A stretch of DNA of 64,000 nt, from positions 62,001-126,000 of the forward strand of contig JADJGV010000037.1 in the NCBI GenBank assembly GCA_016707895.1, in the 5' to 3' direction. Position 1 is the stretch's first letter, and the number at the start of each line of letters is the position of its first letter. The position numbers were made by a program, and so were the translations under genes. Below are positions 9,795 to 19,354 of this stretch, piece after piece. The stretch is from Myxococcales bacterium. Its GTDB lineage: Bacteria > Myxococcota_A > Polyangia > Haliangiales > Haliangiaceae. Under the pieces are notes generated by a model that made no database searches, was not told the origin of the DNA, and saw only the letters and a program-made list of their open reading frames with translations.

Positions 9795-11521
9795 CTCTCG
9801 TCCCCCGTCCGTTGTGGATCGCGCGCGTCGCCGGCACCCAGGCCGAGATGGGCCGGCAGCACGGCGCGCTGCTGGCCGCCGCCGGCGGCGCCGACGCCAC
9901 CATCGAGCACTACCGCGATCTGCCCGGGCAGATGCTGGCCGGCGACGTGCCGGCGGCGCTGCGCCCGGCGGCGCGGGTGGCGATCCGCGCCGCGGCCGAG
10001 CTGTTGCTGGCGCGGCTCGAGGCGGCGCGGCCGCCGGCGCTGGTCGAGCGCAGCCGCGCGTTCCTGACCGCCACCGGCCGACCGGCGGCGTGGTCGCGCT
10101 ACCTCGCGGTGATGGACCTGTTCCAGAACGTCGTCGGCGTCGCCGCGCGGCTCGGCGTCGGCCGCTTCGCGCGCCCGGCCCAGCGGCTGGCGACGATCGC
10201 GGCGCAGCCGGCCTGCTCGACGGCGATCGTGTGGGGCGCGGCGTCGGCCGACGGCACGCTGCGCCACGCCCGCAACTTCGACTTCCCCGGCATCGGCGTG
10301 TGGGACGCCGCGCCCGCGGTGGTGGTGTGTCACCCGACCGCGGGCCAGCGCTACGCGTTCATCACCACCCGCGGCGGCGACACGCCGGTGGTGACGGTGT
10401 GGAACCAGGCCGGGCTGACGTTCACCAGCCACACCCGCTTCCACCGGCAGGTCGGCTTCGACGGCGCGACCGTGGTCGATCTGGTCCACGGCCTGGCGAT
10501 GCAGGCCGAGTCGCTGGCCGACGTCGAGCGGTTGCTGCGCGCGCGGGCGTCGGCGTCGAGCTGGGGCCTGGCGGTGTCGTCGTGGCGCGAGCGCACCGCG
10601 CGGTCGTTCGAGTTGCACCGCGGCGGCGTCGGCGTCGTGCGACCTCACCCGGGCGACGACCACCTGATCGTCGCCAACCGCTACCGCGATCCGGCGATGG
10701 CCGACGGCGAGGTCACCGCGACGCCGGCGTGGGCGCTGCACTCGGATCGCCGCGAGCTGCGGCTGGCCGAGCTGATCGCCCACGCGCAGCGGACCGGCGG
10801 CGCTGACGTCGACGCGCTGATCGCGATGCTGACCGATCGCTGCGATCCGGCGGCGCCGACCGTGCCGCGGCAGCTCGGCGCGGTGGTGGCGCAGCCGTGC
10901 CAGGTGCACAGCGTGGTCGTCGAGCCCGAGCACGACCGGGTGACGCTGGGCGCCGCCGCGGCACCGGTCGGCGACGGCGCGTGGACCACGCTGACGATCG
11001 GCTGGGACGGCGTGCCCGGCGCGTGGGAGCTGGGCGCGGCGATCCCCGCGGCCGCCGGGATCGCGGTGACGCCGGGGCCGTCGCGGCCGCGCGCGCCGGC
11101 CACCGACGCGGTGGCGCGGGCGATGGCGGTCGAGCAGTCGAGCCACGACGTCGACGCGATCGCCGCCGCGCTGACCGAGGCGATCGCGCTGGCGCCGGTC
11201 GATCCGTCGCTGCGCCTGGCGATGCTGTGGACCGAGCTGGGGCGCGGCCAGTGGCGCGCGGCCCGCACCCACGCCGAGGCCGGCCTCGCGCTCGAGACGC
11301 TGCCGTTCCGCCGCGCGCAGCTGCTGTTGTGGGGGGCGCGCGCCGCCGCCGCGGCCGACGACGTGGCGCAGGCCAGCGCCTGGCGCGCCGCGCTGGCCGC
11401 CACCGCCGATCGCGACAGCGCGCCGTTGCGCGCCGAGGCCGCGCGCGACGCGGGCGAGCCGCCGCGGCGCTTCCGCCGGCGCCCGCGCGCCAACCTGCTG
11501 CTGCTCGAAGCGACGTATTGA
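9791..11521 (+). CDS. C45-family autoproteolytic acyltransferase/hydrolase
   Basis: Encodes 576 residues. Residues 130 to 380 or so resemble the acyl-CoA:6-aminopenicillanate acyltransferase (peptidase C45) family of Ntn hydrolases. PACSTAIVWGAASADG supplies the Cys (residue 142) that would become the N-terminal nucleophile after self-cleavage, and RHARNFDFPG is the conserved substrate-pocket segment. These enzymes act on amide or acyl bonds of peptides, bile acids or acylated small molecules; the substrate here cannot be read. The last 150 residues look like TPR-type helices (LTEAIALAPVDPSLRLAMLWTELGRGQWRAARTHAEAGL), an uncommon addition. There is no obvious signal peptide. It is coupled to the TetR gene. 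Confidence 0.75.
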   Translation: MTLVPRPLWIARVAGTQAEMGRQHGALLAAAGGADATIEHYRDLPGQMLAGDVPAALRPAARVAIRAAAELLLARLEAARPPALVERSRAFLTATGRPAAWSRYLAVMDLFQNVVGVAARLGVGRFARPAQRLATIAAQPACSTAIVWGAASADGTLRHARNFDFPGIGVWDAAPAVVVCHPTAGQRYAFITTRGGDTPVVTVWNQAGLTFTSHTRFHRQVGFDGATVVDLVHGLAMQAESLADVERLLRARASASSWGLAVSSWRERTARSFELHRGGVGVVRPHPGDDHLIVANRYRDPAMADGEVTATPAWALHSDRRELRLAELIAHAQRTGGADVDALIAMLTDRCDPAAPTVPRQLGAVVAQPCQVHSVVVEPEHDRVTLGAAAAPVGDGAWTTLTIGWDGVPGAWELGAAIPAAAGIAVTPGPSRPRAPATDAVARAMAVEQSSHDVDAIAAALTEAIALAPVDPSLRLAMLWTELGRGQWRAARTHAEAGLALETLPFRRAQLLLWGARAAAAADDVAQASAWRAALAATADRDSAPLRAEAARDAGEPPRRFRRRPRANLLLLEATY

Positions 11522-11551
11522 TCCGGCCGCCGCGCGCCCGCCGCCGGCGCG

Positions 11552-12409
11552 TCAGGCCCCGCGGACGAACGGCTCGAGCGCGCGGGCGATCGGCGCGGCC
11601 CGCGCGGCGCCGTCGGCCGGGTTGTACCAGGCGAACGGTGAGGCCCACGTGGCGGGCGCGCCGAGCGCGAGGCCGCCGCCGGTGCACTCGACCAGGAGCG
11701 TCAGCGCGCCCTGGCTGGTGAGCCAGTCGAGCTCGAGCCCACCGAGCCGGAACGGCGGGAACCGCCCGGCCTGCCACACCCGGTAGCGCTCGGGCATGCG
11801 CGCGGCGACCGCGTCGGCGTGGGCGCGCAGCTCGCGGTAGCGCGGCGGGCGCGCGCCGGTGTGGGCCCACGGCAAGAGGATCACCCGGCCCACCGAGTGC
11901 AACGACACCGCGCGATCGATCGGCCCCCAGCGCGGATCGTCGACCACCGCGCGCAGCGCCCGGCTCTCGGGCTCGCTCCACGGCGCCGCGCCCCCGTGGG
12001 GCAGGCCGCGCCACCACGGCGGTGCCGCGTGGTGCGCGATCGGGAAGTTGCGGTTGAGATCGACGCCGAGGCCGCGGCCGTCGCGGCCGCTGGTGCGGTG
12101 CCAGCGCCGCCGGCCGGCGCGCAGATCGGCCTCGACCGCGGCGTAGCCGTCGGGGTTGAGCACCGGCACGATCACCACGCGGCGATCCGTGGGCGGCGCG
12201 GCCACCAGCGCGGCGGTCAGCGCCCGCGCGACCTCGACGCCGATCCACTCGATCGGGTGGACGCCGGCGATCACCAGCGTCGTCGGCCCGCGCGCGCCGA
12301 TCGCGATCGCGCGGATCGTCCGGCCGCCGCGGGTCGCGCCGATCGCGAGGCCGGCGTCGAGCTCGGCGAGGCCGCGGTAGCCGACCGGCAGCGGCCGCGC
12401 GCCGCTCAC
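11552..12409 (-). CDS. M14-family zinc carboxypeptidase-like protein
   Basis: Encodes 285 residues. Zinc-binding GVHPIEW (His51, Glu54) and the later SLHSVG His, the arginine-containing LNRNFPI segment, LNPDGY, and the catalytic Glu of LLVECTGG are all in the order of M14 peptidases. It probably trims C-terminal residues from peptides, perhaps cell-wall peptides as in the gamma-D-Glu-diaminopimelate members; the subfamily is not certain. No signal peptide is visible. It starts at GTG 12409, overlapping the stop of the aldo/keto reductase gene by 4 bases, so both lie in one operon with translational coupling. Confidence 0.8.
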   Translation of the reverse strand: MSGARPLPVGYRGLAELDAGLAIGATRGGRTIRAIAIGARGPTTLVIAGVHPIEWIGVEVARALTAALVAAPPTDRRVVIVPVLNPDGYAAVEADLRAGRRRWHRTSGRDGRGLGVDLNRNFPIAHHAAPPWWRGLPHGGAAPWSEPESRALRAVVDDPRWGPIDRAVSLHSVGRVILLPWAHTGARPPRYRELRAHADAVAARMPERYRVWQAGRFPPFRLGGLELDWLTSQGALTLLVECTGGGLALGAPATWASPFAWYNPADGAARAAPIARALEPFVRGA

Positions 12410-13407
12410 CGCGCGCCGTAGTTGGCGGGGCTGCGCTCCTCGTTGCGATCGGTGGCCGGCGGCGGCTCGGGCACCAGCGCGGCGATCCGCGCCCGCAGCT
12501 CGGGCGGCATCGCGATCGTGGTCGCGGTCAGCAGCTGCTCGAGCTGCGCGACGTCGCGGGCGCCCAGCAGCACCGAGGTCACCGCCGGGTGGCCGAGCAC
12601 CCACGCCACCGCCAGCGCCGCCGGCGCCACGCCGAGCTCGCCGGCGATCGCGGTCAGGCCGTCGGCCGCCGCCAGGTAGGCCGGGTCGGCGTAGCGGGTC
12701 TGGTACATCGGGTTGCTGGTCATGCGTCCGGAATCCGGACGCTTGGCGACGCCCCACTTGCCGGTCAGCAGGCCGCCGGCGGTCGGGCTGTACGGCACCA
12801 CCGCCACGCCCAGCGCCGCGGCCATCGGCAAGATCTCGACCTCGGCCTGGCGCTTGAGCAGGTTGTACATCGGCTGGATCGCCACCAGCGGCGCCAGCCG
12901 CGCCAGCGCCGCGGCGCCCAGGGCCCGCGCCACCTGCCACGCCGCGAAGTTCGAGCACGCCGGGTACAGCACCTTGCCGGCGCGCACGAGGTCGTCCATC
13001 GCCCGCAGCGTCTCGTCGAGATCGGTGCGGTCGTCCCACCGGTGCAGGTAGTAGACGTCGACGTGATCGCGGCCGAGCCGGCGCAGGCTGGCCTCGCACG
13101 CGCGCACCAGGTGGTAGCGCGACGTGCCGCGGGCGTTGCCGTCGGGGCCGGTCGGGAAGTACGCCTTGGTCGCGATCACCAGCTCGTCGCGCGCGCCGGC
13201 GGTCAGCCGGCCGAGGAGCTCCTCGGACCGGCCGTGGTTGTAGACGTCGGCGGTGTCGAAGAACGTCACGCCGGCGTCGCGGGCGCGCGCGTACAGCGCG
13301 GCGCTGGCGGCCTCGTCGGCGTCGCCGCCGAACGACATGCAGCCCAGCGCCAGCGGCGACACGCGGACGCCGGTCTTGCCGAGCCAGCGGCTCACAGGGG
13401 TGGTCAT
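12406..13407 (-). CDS. Aldo/keto reductase
   Basis: Encodes 333 residues, a typical (beta/alpha)8 NADPH-dependent oxidoreductase. The catalytic tetrad is complete: Asp51 and Tyr56 (FFDTADVYNHGRSEELLG), Lys81 (IATKAYF) and His122 (YYLHRWD). The C-terminal cofactor segment TSVLLGARDVAQLEQLL is normal. It reduces aldehydes or ketones to alcohols in the cytoplasm; the natural substrate is unknown. It is the first gene of a two-gene operon with the M14 peptidase. A double hairpin lies between its start and the end of the TerB-like gene upstream. Confidence 0.93.
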   Translation of the reverse strand: MTTPVSRWLGKTGVRVSPLALGCMSFGGDADEAASAALYARARDAGVTFFDTADVYNHGRSEELLGRLTAGARDELVIATKAYFPTGPDGNARGTSRYHLVRACEASLRRLGRDHVDVYYLHRWDDRTDLDETLRAMDDLVRAGKVLYPACSNFAAWQVARALGAAALARLAPLVAIQPMYNLLKRQAEVEILPMAAALGVAVVPYSPTAGGLLTGKWGVAKRPDSGRMTSNPMYQTRYADPAYLAAADGLTAIAGELGVAPAALAVAWVLGHPAVTSVLLGARDVAQLEQLLTATTIAMPPELRARIAALVPEPPPATDRNEERSPANYGAR

Positions 13408-13469
13408 GATCCGGGGAGGATTGAGGAGAGCTTGAGTCCGCGAGGCGGATCTCGCGTATCGGGCGGGGG

Positions 13470-13521
13470 CCCCGGCGGGGGCATGACCCCGCCGGGGGAG
13501 GGTTTGTCGACAAACCCTCCC
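13470..13521 (-). terminator. Double-hairpin gene-end element 2
   Basis: Located 11 bases after the stop of the TerB-like gene. The first hairpin on the minus strand is a perfect 26-base palindrome (13496-13521, arms GGGAGGGTTTGTC). The second has 11-base arms (13470-13480 CCCCGGCGGGG with 13487-13497) around GCATGA. The loop is identical to that of element 3, while the stems differ by a compensated base pair. Confidence 0.65.
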
Positions 13522-13532
13522 AGGGGTTCAGC

Positions 13533-14099
13533 TCACTTCGTGAACGCCGCCTCGATGCGGGCCAGCGCCTTCTGCTCGCTGCCCGAGACCTTGCCCACGC
13601 CGAGGAAGCCGCCGGCCGAGCCCGCGACCAGGCTGGCGAAGTTGACGACCTGCTTCTTCAGGAGGCGGGTCTGCTCGTCGTTGAGCTGCGCCAGCAGGCT
13701 CTTGATGTAGCCCTCCCACGCCTCGAACAGCGAGTCGTCGGGCTTCTTGGCCAGCCAGCTCGACAGGAACTCGTGGCCATCGGTGCCGGCCTCCATGCCC
13801 TTGCCCGCGGCGCCGTGCAGGATCGCGTCGCGCTCGTTGTCCTGGATGGTGCCGTCGGCCCACGCCACGGTGATCAGCGGCACCAGCGACAGCGCGGCGA
13901 CGGTCTTGCCCGACAGCCCCAGCGCGACCAGCTTGTCGAGCACGTCCTCGTCGGTCATGCCGGAGACCTTGCGCAGCTCCTCCTTGGTCGCCTGCGCCGA
14001 CAGCTTGTCCTTCATCGCCGCCAGCTTCGCCTGGTCCTGCTTGTGGAAGAACTCGTCTTCGAGCGCGCTCCTGCGCTCTTCCATCGAATCACGGGTCAC
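13533..14099 (-). CDS. TerB-like domain protein
   Basis: Encodes 188 residues. LVPLITVAWADGTIQDNERDAILHGA is the characteristic start of TerB-like (tellurite-resistance B) helical domains, with the Asp/Glu pair thought to bind metal. The first 70 residues are charged helix (EERRSALEDEFFHKQDQAKLAAMKDKLSAQ). The function of stand-alone TerB proteins is poorly known; links to stress and membrane-associated complexes are suggested for the family. The GTG at 14099 was chosen because AAAGGAG lies 6 bases upstream; a longer frame exists but has no such site. It is a single gene with a double hairpin behind it. Confidence 0.75.
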   Translation of the reverse strand: MTRDSMEERRSALEDEFFHKQDQAKLAAMKDKLSAQATKEELRKVSGMTDEDVLDKLVALGLSGKTVAALSLVPLITVAWADGTIQDNERDAILHGAAGKGMEAGTDGHEFLSSWLAKKPDDSLFEAWEGYIKSLLAQLNDEQTRLLKKQVVNFASLVAGSAGGFLGVGKVSGSEQKALARIEAAFTK

Positions 14100-14252
14100 G
14101 GGTAACTCCTTTGCGCGGCGTCGGGTGCCGGAAGTGCAAGAACCGTGGGCTTGTATACCATCGTTGCCGCGGAGCAAGGCGCGACGTCACTGTTGCACGA
14201 ACGTCGTCGGATCTCGATTGCCAGCGGGGGCGCCGGCTGGTACTCGCCAGCC

Positions 14253-15263
14253 ATGCGCCCGCTCCTGTGCGTCCTTGTCGCTACCGCTGCCTGCGCGTCG
14301 GGCGCGAGCGACCAGCCGATCGACGCCGCGACCTCGCCGATCGACGGCCGGACGGTCGACGCCGCCGACGAGGACGCCGCCACCCCCGACGGCCCCGGAC
14401 CCGGCCCCGACGCCGCGGTGGCCGACGCCCGGGTGGTCGACGCCGCCGCCATCGACGCCGCGGTGATCGACGCCACGGTGATCGACGCGCCGCCGCCGAT
14501 CGACGCCGCGCCGCCGATCGACGGCCCGCCGCCGGTGATCACCTCGCTGCTCCTGTCGGAGGTGGTGCTGACCCCGACCGGCGGCGAGTTCGTCGAGATC
14601 GTCAACCCCACCGCCGCGGCGGTGAACCTGTCGAACTTCTACGTCAGCGACGCGTCGCAGTACTTCCGGCTGCCGGCAGGCGTGGCGGCGGTCGCCGCCG
14701 ACGCCACCGACTTCGTCGCCCGGTTCCCGGCCGGCGCGTCGATCCCGCCCCACGGCGTGGTGACCGTCGCCCTCGACACCGCCGCCAACTTCACGCTGGC
14801 CTACCCCGGCGTCGCGCCGACCTACTCGGTGGCCTCGGCGACGATGACGGTGGTCACCACCGGCACCGCGACCCTGACCAACGCCGGCGAGCCGATCGTG
14901 CTGTTCTTCTGGGACGGCGCGTCCGACAAGGTGACCGACGTCGACATCATGATCGCTGGCGCCCCGACGGCCGCCAACCTCTTGGCCAACAAGAGCGCCG
15001 TCGCGATCGACGGCCCCGACGCCGACAGCGCCACCGGCGCCTACGCCACCGACGCCAACACCCTGCCGACCCAGTCCGCGCCCGGCGCGGCCAAGTCGAC
15101 CAAGCGGATCGCGCTCGAGTCGACGCTGGTCGAGACCCAGGCCGGCACCGGCAACGGCGTCGCCGGCCACGACGAGACCAGCGAGCAGCTCGGCTCGACC
15201 TGGGACGCGTCGCCCTACACCGCGCCGACGCCGGGCCAGGTCCCGGCGGCGCTGGTGCCCTGA
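14253..15263 (+). CDS. Lipoprotein with lamin-tail-type domain
   Basis: Encodes 336 residues. MRPLLCVLVATAAC is a lipoprotein signal with Cys14. The next 75 residues are a low-complexity linker of repeated Ile/Val-Asp-Ala units. After it, ITSLLLSEVVLTPTGGEFVEIVNPTAAAVNLSNFYVSD matches the lamin-tail (LTD) domain, an Ig-like fold common in bacterial secreted proteins. The remaining sequence continues with strand-rich motifs ending in SKSTKRI-like segments typical of LTD proteins. It is probably anchored to a membrane and exposed outside or in the periplasm. Start: the in-frame codons upstream of 14253 lack signal character. It ends 4 bases before the convergent HAD-like lipoprotein gene. Confidence 0.8.
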   Translation: MRPLLCVLVATAACASGASDQPIDAATSPIDGRTVDAADEDAATPDGPGPGPDAAVADARVVDAAAIDAAVIDATVIDAPPPIDAAPPIDGPPPVITSLLLSEVVLTPTGGEFVEIVNPTAAAVNLSNFYVSDASQYFRLPAGVAAVAADATDFVARFPAGASIPPHGVVTVALDTAANFTLAYPGVAPTYSVASATMTVVTTGTATLTNAGEPIVLFFWDGASDKVTDVDIMIAGAPTAANLLANKSAVAIDGPDADSATGAYATDANTLPTQSAPGAAKSTKRIALESTLVETQAGTGNGVAGHDETSEQLGSTWDASPYTAPTPGQVPAALVP

Positions 15264-15266
15264 GCC

Positions 15267-15995
15267 CTAGCGCGCGCCGCGGGCGCGGTCCCAGCCCGCG
15301 TCGATCTCGCGCTGCGTGATGCCGCAGCCGCCGGCCTCGCCGGTGGCGCCGTTGCGCGGCACCAGCACGGTGGTCACCTCGGGCATCGTCGCGGTCACCG
15401 CCGCGATGTTGGCCGGCTCGTCGTCCCAGAACAGCACCCGCGCGCGATCGGCGGCGGCCGCGGGATCGAGCCCGAACGCCCGCATCACCCGGGCGATGCC
15501 CTCGGGCTTGGGCAGGCCGCCCTCCATCGTGTACGGGCAGTCGGCGCAGTTCCAGTGCGCGCGATCGTCGAGCGCCGGGTAGTGCCAGTCGGCGTCGCGC
15601 GCGGCGTAGCGCGGCGAGCTGGTCCAGGCCGGGAACTGCGCCTCGCTGACGATCGGCGTCACCTTGTCGACCCAGCAGGCGTCGACGTCGGCGTGGCTGG
15701 CGATGCCGACGTAGGCGCCGCGCGCGACGCAGCTCGCGATCGCCGCCTGCGCGTCGAGGCCGAGGCACTGCTCGTGCCAGCCGTAGGTCGCGCAGCCGGT
15801 GACCCGGCAGTGGTAGCCGGCGCGCGCGTCGGTGGCGGGGCAGGCGTGGCTCGACAGCGTGAGGTCGTAGTCGAAGACACACAGCATCGGCCCCGGCGCC
15901 ACCGCGGCGTCGGCGGGCGGATCGCGATCGTCGCCGCAGCCGCCCAGGGTCGCCAACAGGCCGGCGGTGACCGCGACGCGAGCCCAGGGCGACAT
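15267..15995 (-). CDS. Lipoprotein with HAD-like fold motifs
   Basis: Encodes 242 residues. The signal ends in TLGGC (Cys20), followed by a short Asp-rich linker. LCVFDYDLTLSS has the D-x-D-x-T nucleophile motif of haloacid dehalogenase-fold phosphatases (Asp42, Asp44), and LFWDDEPANIAAV fits the acidic motif IV. Eight to ten Cys residues in between (HACPATDARAGYHCRVTGCATYG, NCADCPY) suggest disulfides, fitting an extracytoplasmic enzyme. It is unusual for HAD phosphatases, mostly cytoplasmic, to be lipoproteins. The substrate is unknown. Start at ATG 15995; MLGA four codons upstream is equally possible. Confidence 0.7.
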   Translation of the reverse strand: MSPWARVAVTAGLLATLGGCGDDRDPPADAAVAPGPMLCVFDYDLTLSSHACPATDARAGYHCRVTGCATYGWHEQCLGLDAQAAIASCVARGAYVGIASHADVDACWVDKVTPIVSEAQFPAWTSSPRYAARDADWHYPALDDRAHWNCADCPYTMEGGLPKPEGIARVMRAFGLDPAAAADRARVLFWDDEPANIAAVTATMPEVTTVLVPRNGATGEAGGCGITQREIDAGWDRARGAR

Positions 15996-16094
15996 CGCGC
16001 CAAGCATAGCCGAGCGCCGGGCCGCGCCGGCGTGGCGTGGGCCACGGTCGCCCTTGCGTCGACCGGGGGCGCCGCCGCTACACTGCCGCCTCCC

Positions 16095-17615
<1,521 letters not shown>

Positions 17616-17680
17616 GTCGGCAAGATCATACGAGATCCGCCTACTTGGACGTTGGCGCGAAGCCAGGTAGACTGACGTTC

Positions 17681-18754
17681 ATGCGGACCCGGGTGATCGA
17701 GCTGGCCGACGGTCAGGATCGCGCGGGGGCCGGCAACCTGCGGACGATGGCGATGGTGGGGCCCCGCGCGCGCGCCGAGCGGCCGCGCCCGCTGCCGCTG
17801 ATCGCGCTGCGCTGGCGCGACGTCCACGCCACACTGGCGTCAGCGCGCGAGGTCGGGGTCGCGGTCGTCGCGATCGACACCCAGCGCGATCGCGTCGCCG
17901 GCTCGATGTGGATCGCCGCCAAGCCCGGCATGATCAACGTCGGCGTCGTGGGTCGCCACGGCCAGTGCGACCTGTTCCTCGACGGCGACGCCGGGCTGTC
18001 GCTGCGCCACCTGGTGCTGATCGTCGAGCCGGCCACCGACTGGGGCGGGCCGGGCGGCGCCGACGTGCGCTACCGGCTGATCGACCTGCGCACGGGCTCG
18101 GGCTTCGTCGACGAGACCGGCCGCATGCTCGAGGCCGCGACCGCGCTGGGGCCGGCGTTCGTGATGGTCGGGCGCTACCTGTTGCTGTGCTTCCCCACCG
18201 GCGGCGAAGACTGGCCGGTCGAGCTCGACCTCGCGATGGCGATGTTGCCCGAGCGGATCTACGTCGACGAGCGCGACGCGGAGCCCGATCGCTGGCAGCG
18301 GCAGCGCCGCGGCTTCGCCGAGGGCACCAACGTCGAGGACACCTCGGTCAAGCCGATCGGCGCGTCGGTCATCACCGCGGTGCGCGGCCCGGCCCGGGCC
18401 CGGATCGCGGCGATCGACGGCGGCGAGGCCAAGGTGGGGCAGTTCGAGCTGACGTCGCGGCTGGGTCACGACGTGATCGACGTCGGCGCCGAGGCGCTGC
18501 GCCGCGGGCTCTTGCTCGGGCGCTACAGCCGGTGCGACACCGCCGGCGCGCGGTCGCTGGCGCTCGAGCGGATCTCGCGGGTCCACGTGCTGGTGATCGA
18601 GATCGGCGGTCGGGTGTGGATGATCGACGCGGCGTCGACCAACGGCATCGCCGTCGGCGGCAAGAGCGTGCGGGTCCACGCGATCGGCGACGGCGAGCGG
18701 GTCGATCTGGGCGGCGCGGGCGCGGTCTGCTGGCGCGTCGATCGCGCGATCTGA
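17681..18754 (+). CDS. FHA-domain protein
   Basis: Encodes 357 residues. The C-terminal 90 residues form a forkhead-associated phosphothreonine-binding domain: LLLGRYSRCD, then ISRVHVLVIEIGGRVWMIDAASTNGIAVGGKSV. The key Gly-Arg, Ser-x-x-His and Asn-Gly residues are present (RISRVHV, STNGI). The N-terminal 260 residues are not recognised; they hold strand-rich sequence such as GSMWIAAKPGMINVGVVGRHGQCDLFLDGDAG, which may itself be a degenerate FHA-like domain. The protein is soluble and presumably reads Ser/Thr kinase signals. Start at ATG 17681, first Met after the intergenic gap. Confidence 0.8.
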   Translation: MRTRVIELADGQDRAGAGNLRTMAMVGPRARAERPRPLPLIALRWRDVHATLASAREVGVAVVAIDTQRDRVAGSMWIAAKPGMINVGVVGRHGQCDLFLDGDAGLSLRHLVLIVEPATDWGGPGGADVRYRLIDLRTGSGFVDETGRMLEAATALGPAFVMVGRYLLLCFPTGGEDWPVELDLAMAMLPERIYVDERDAEPDRWQRQRRGFAEGTNVEDTSVKPIGASVITAVRGPARARIAAIDGGEAKVGQFELTSRLGHDVIDVGAEALRRGLLLGRYSRCDTAGARSLALERISRVHVLVIEIGGRVWMIDAASTNGIAVGGKSVRVHAIGDGERVDLGGAGAVCWRVDRAI

Positions 18755-18906
18755 CGGGCGCGGCGGCGGTCGCGTTTCACCGGGGGCGCACAATTCCAAT
18801 GCGCGGACGGGTTTTCCGATCGCTGCGTTGAGAACTCCTCCGAGGCGTGGTGAAACGAAACTGACGGCTGGCCGGACGGCCGTGAGGACGACCTGGAGGA
18901 GTAACG

Positions 18907-19119
18907 ATGGCGAACGGAACAGTGAAGTGGTTCAACGACGCCAAGGGGTACGGGTTCATCTCGCGGGCCGAGGACGGCCGCGACGTGTTCGTGCACTACT
19001 CGGCGATCACTGGCGAGGGCTTCCGCACGCTGGCGCAGGGGCAGCCGGTCGAATACACGGAGATGCAGGGCCCCAAGGGCCTGTTCGCGTCGGCCGTGCA
19101 AAAGGATTCAGCGACGTGA
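18907..19119 (+). CDS. cspA: Cold-shock protein (CspA family)
   Basis: Encodes 70 residues, the normal length for a single cold-shock domain. RNP1 (KGYGFI) and RNP2 (VFVHY) are intact within the N-terminal GTVKWFNDAKGYGFI block. It binds single-stranded RNA or DNA and melts secondary structure in mRNA. A strong ribosome site GGAGGAG sits 5 bases before the ATG. The gap upstream (18755-18906) is a long leader with GC-rich sequence, as is common for cold-shock genes, but I see no clear promoter. The symbol is generic; myxobacteria usually carry several such genes. Confidence 0.95.
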   Translation: MANGTVKWFNDAKGYGFISRAEDGRDVFVHYSAITGEGFRTLAQGQPVEYTEMQGPKGLFASAVQKDSAT

Positions 19120-19299
19120 CGGCGGGGACGTGACGGGGCGGGGCGCTGCGGAGCCGGGGGGATCCGCAGCGCTCCAGGCGGTCGGGTGGAGCCGGCGTCC
19201 GGGGGGAGCAGCCGGTCGGGTTGGAGGCGGGACCGCTCGAATGGGGAGCGCGGCGGGGCTGGTCCCCGCCGCCGAGGCGTGGCGCGTCTGGGAGAGGAG

Positions 19300-19351
19300 C
19301 CTCGGCGGGGGCATGACCCCGCCGAGGGGAGGTGTGGCGACACACCTCCCC
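19300..19351 (-). terminator. Double-hairpin gene-end element 3
   Basis: It lies 3 bases after the stop of the M1-like peptidase gene. On the minus strand the first hairpin has perfect 11-base arms (19326-19336 GGGGAGGTGTG with 19341-19351, loop GCGA). The second has 11-base arms (19300-19310 CCTCGGCGGGG with 19317-19327) around the loop GCATGA shared with element 2. It would also face the cspA transcript, so it may work in both directions. The rest of 19120-19299 shows only GC-rich sequence. Confidence 0.65.
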
Positions 19352-19354
19352 AGG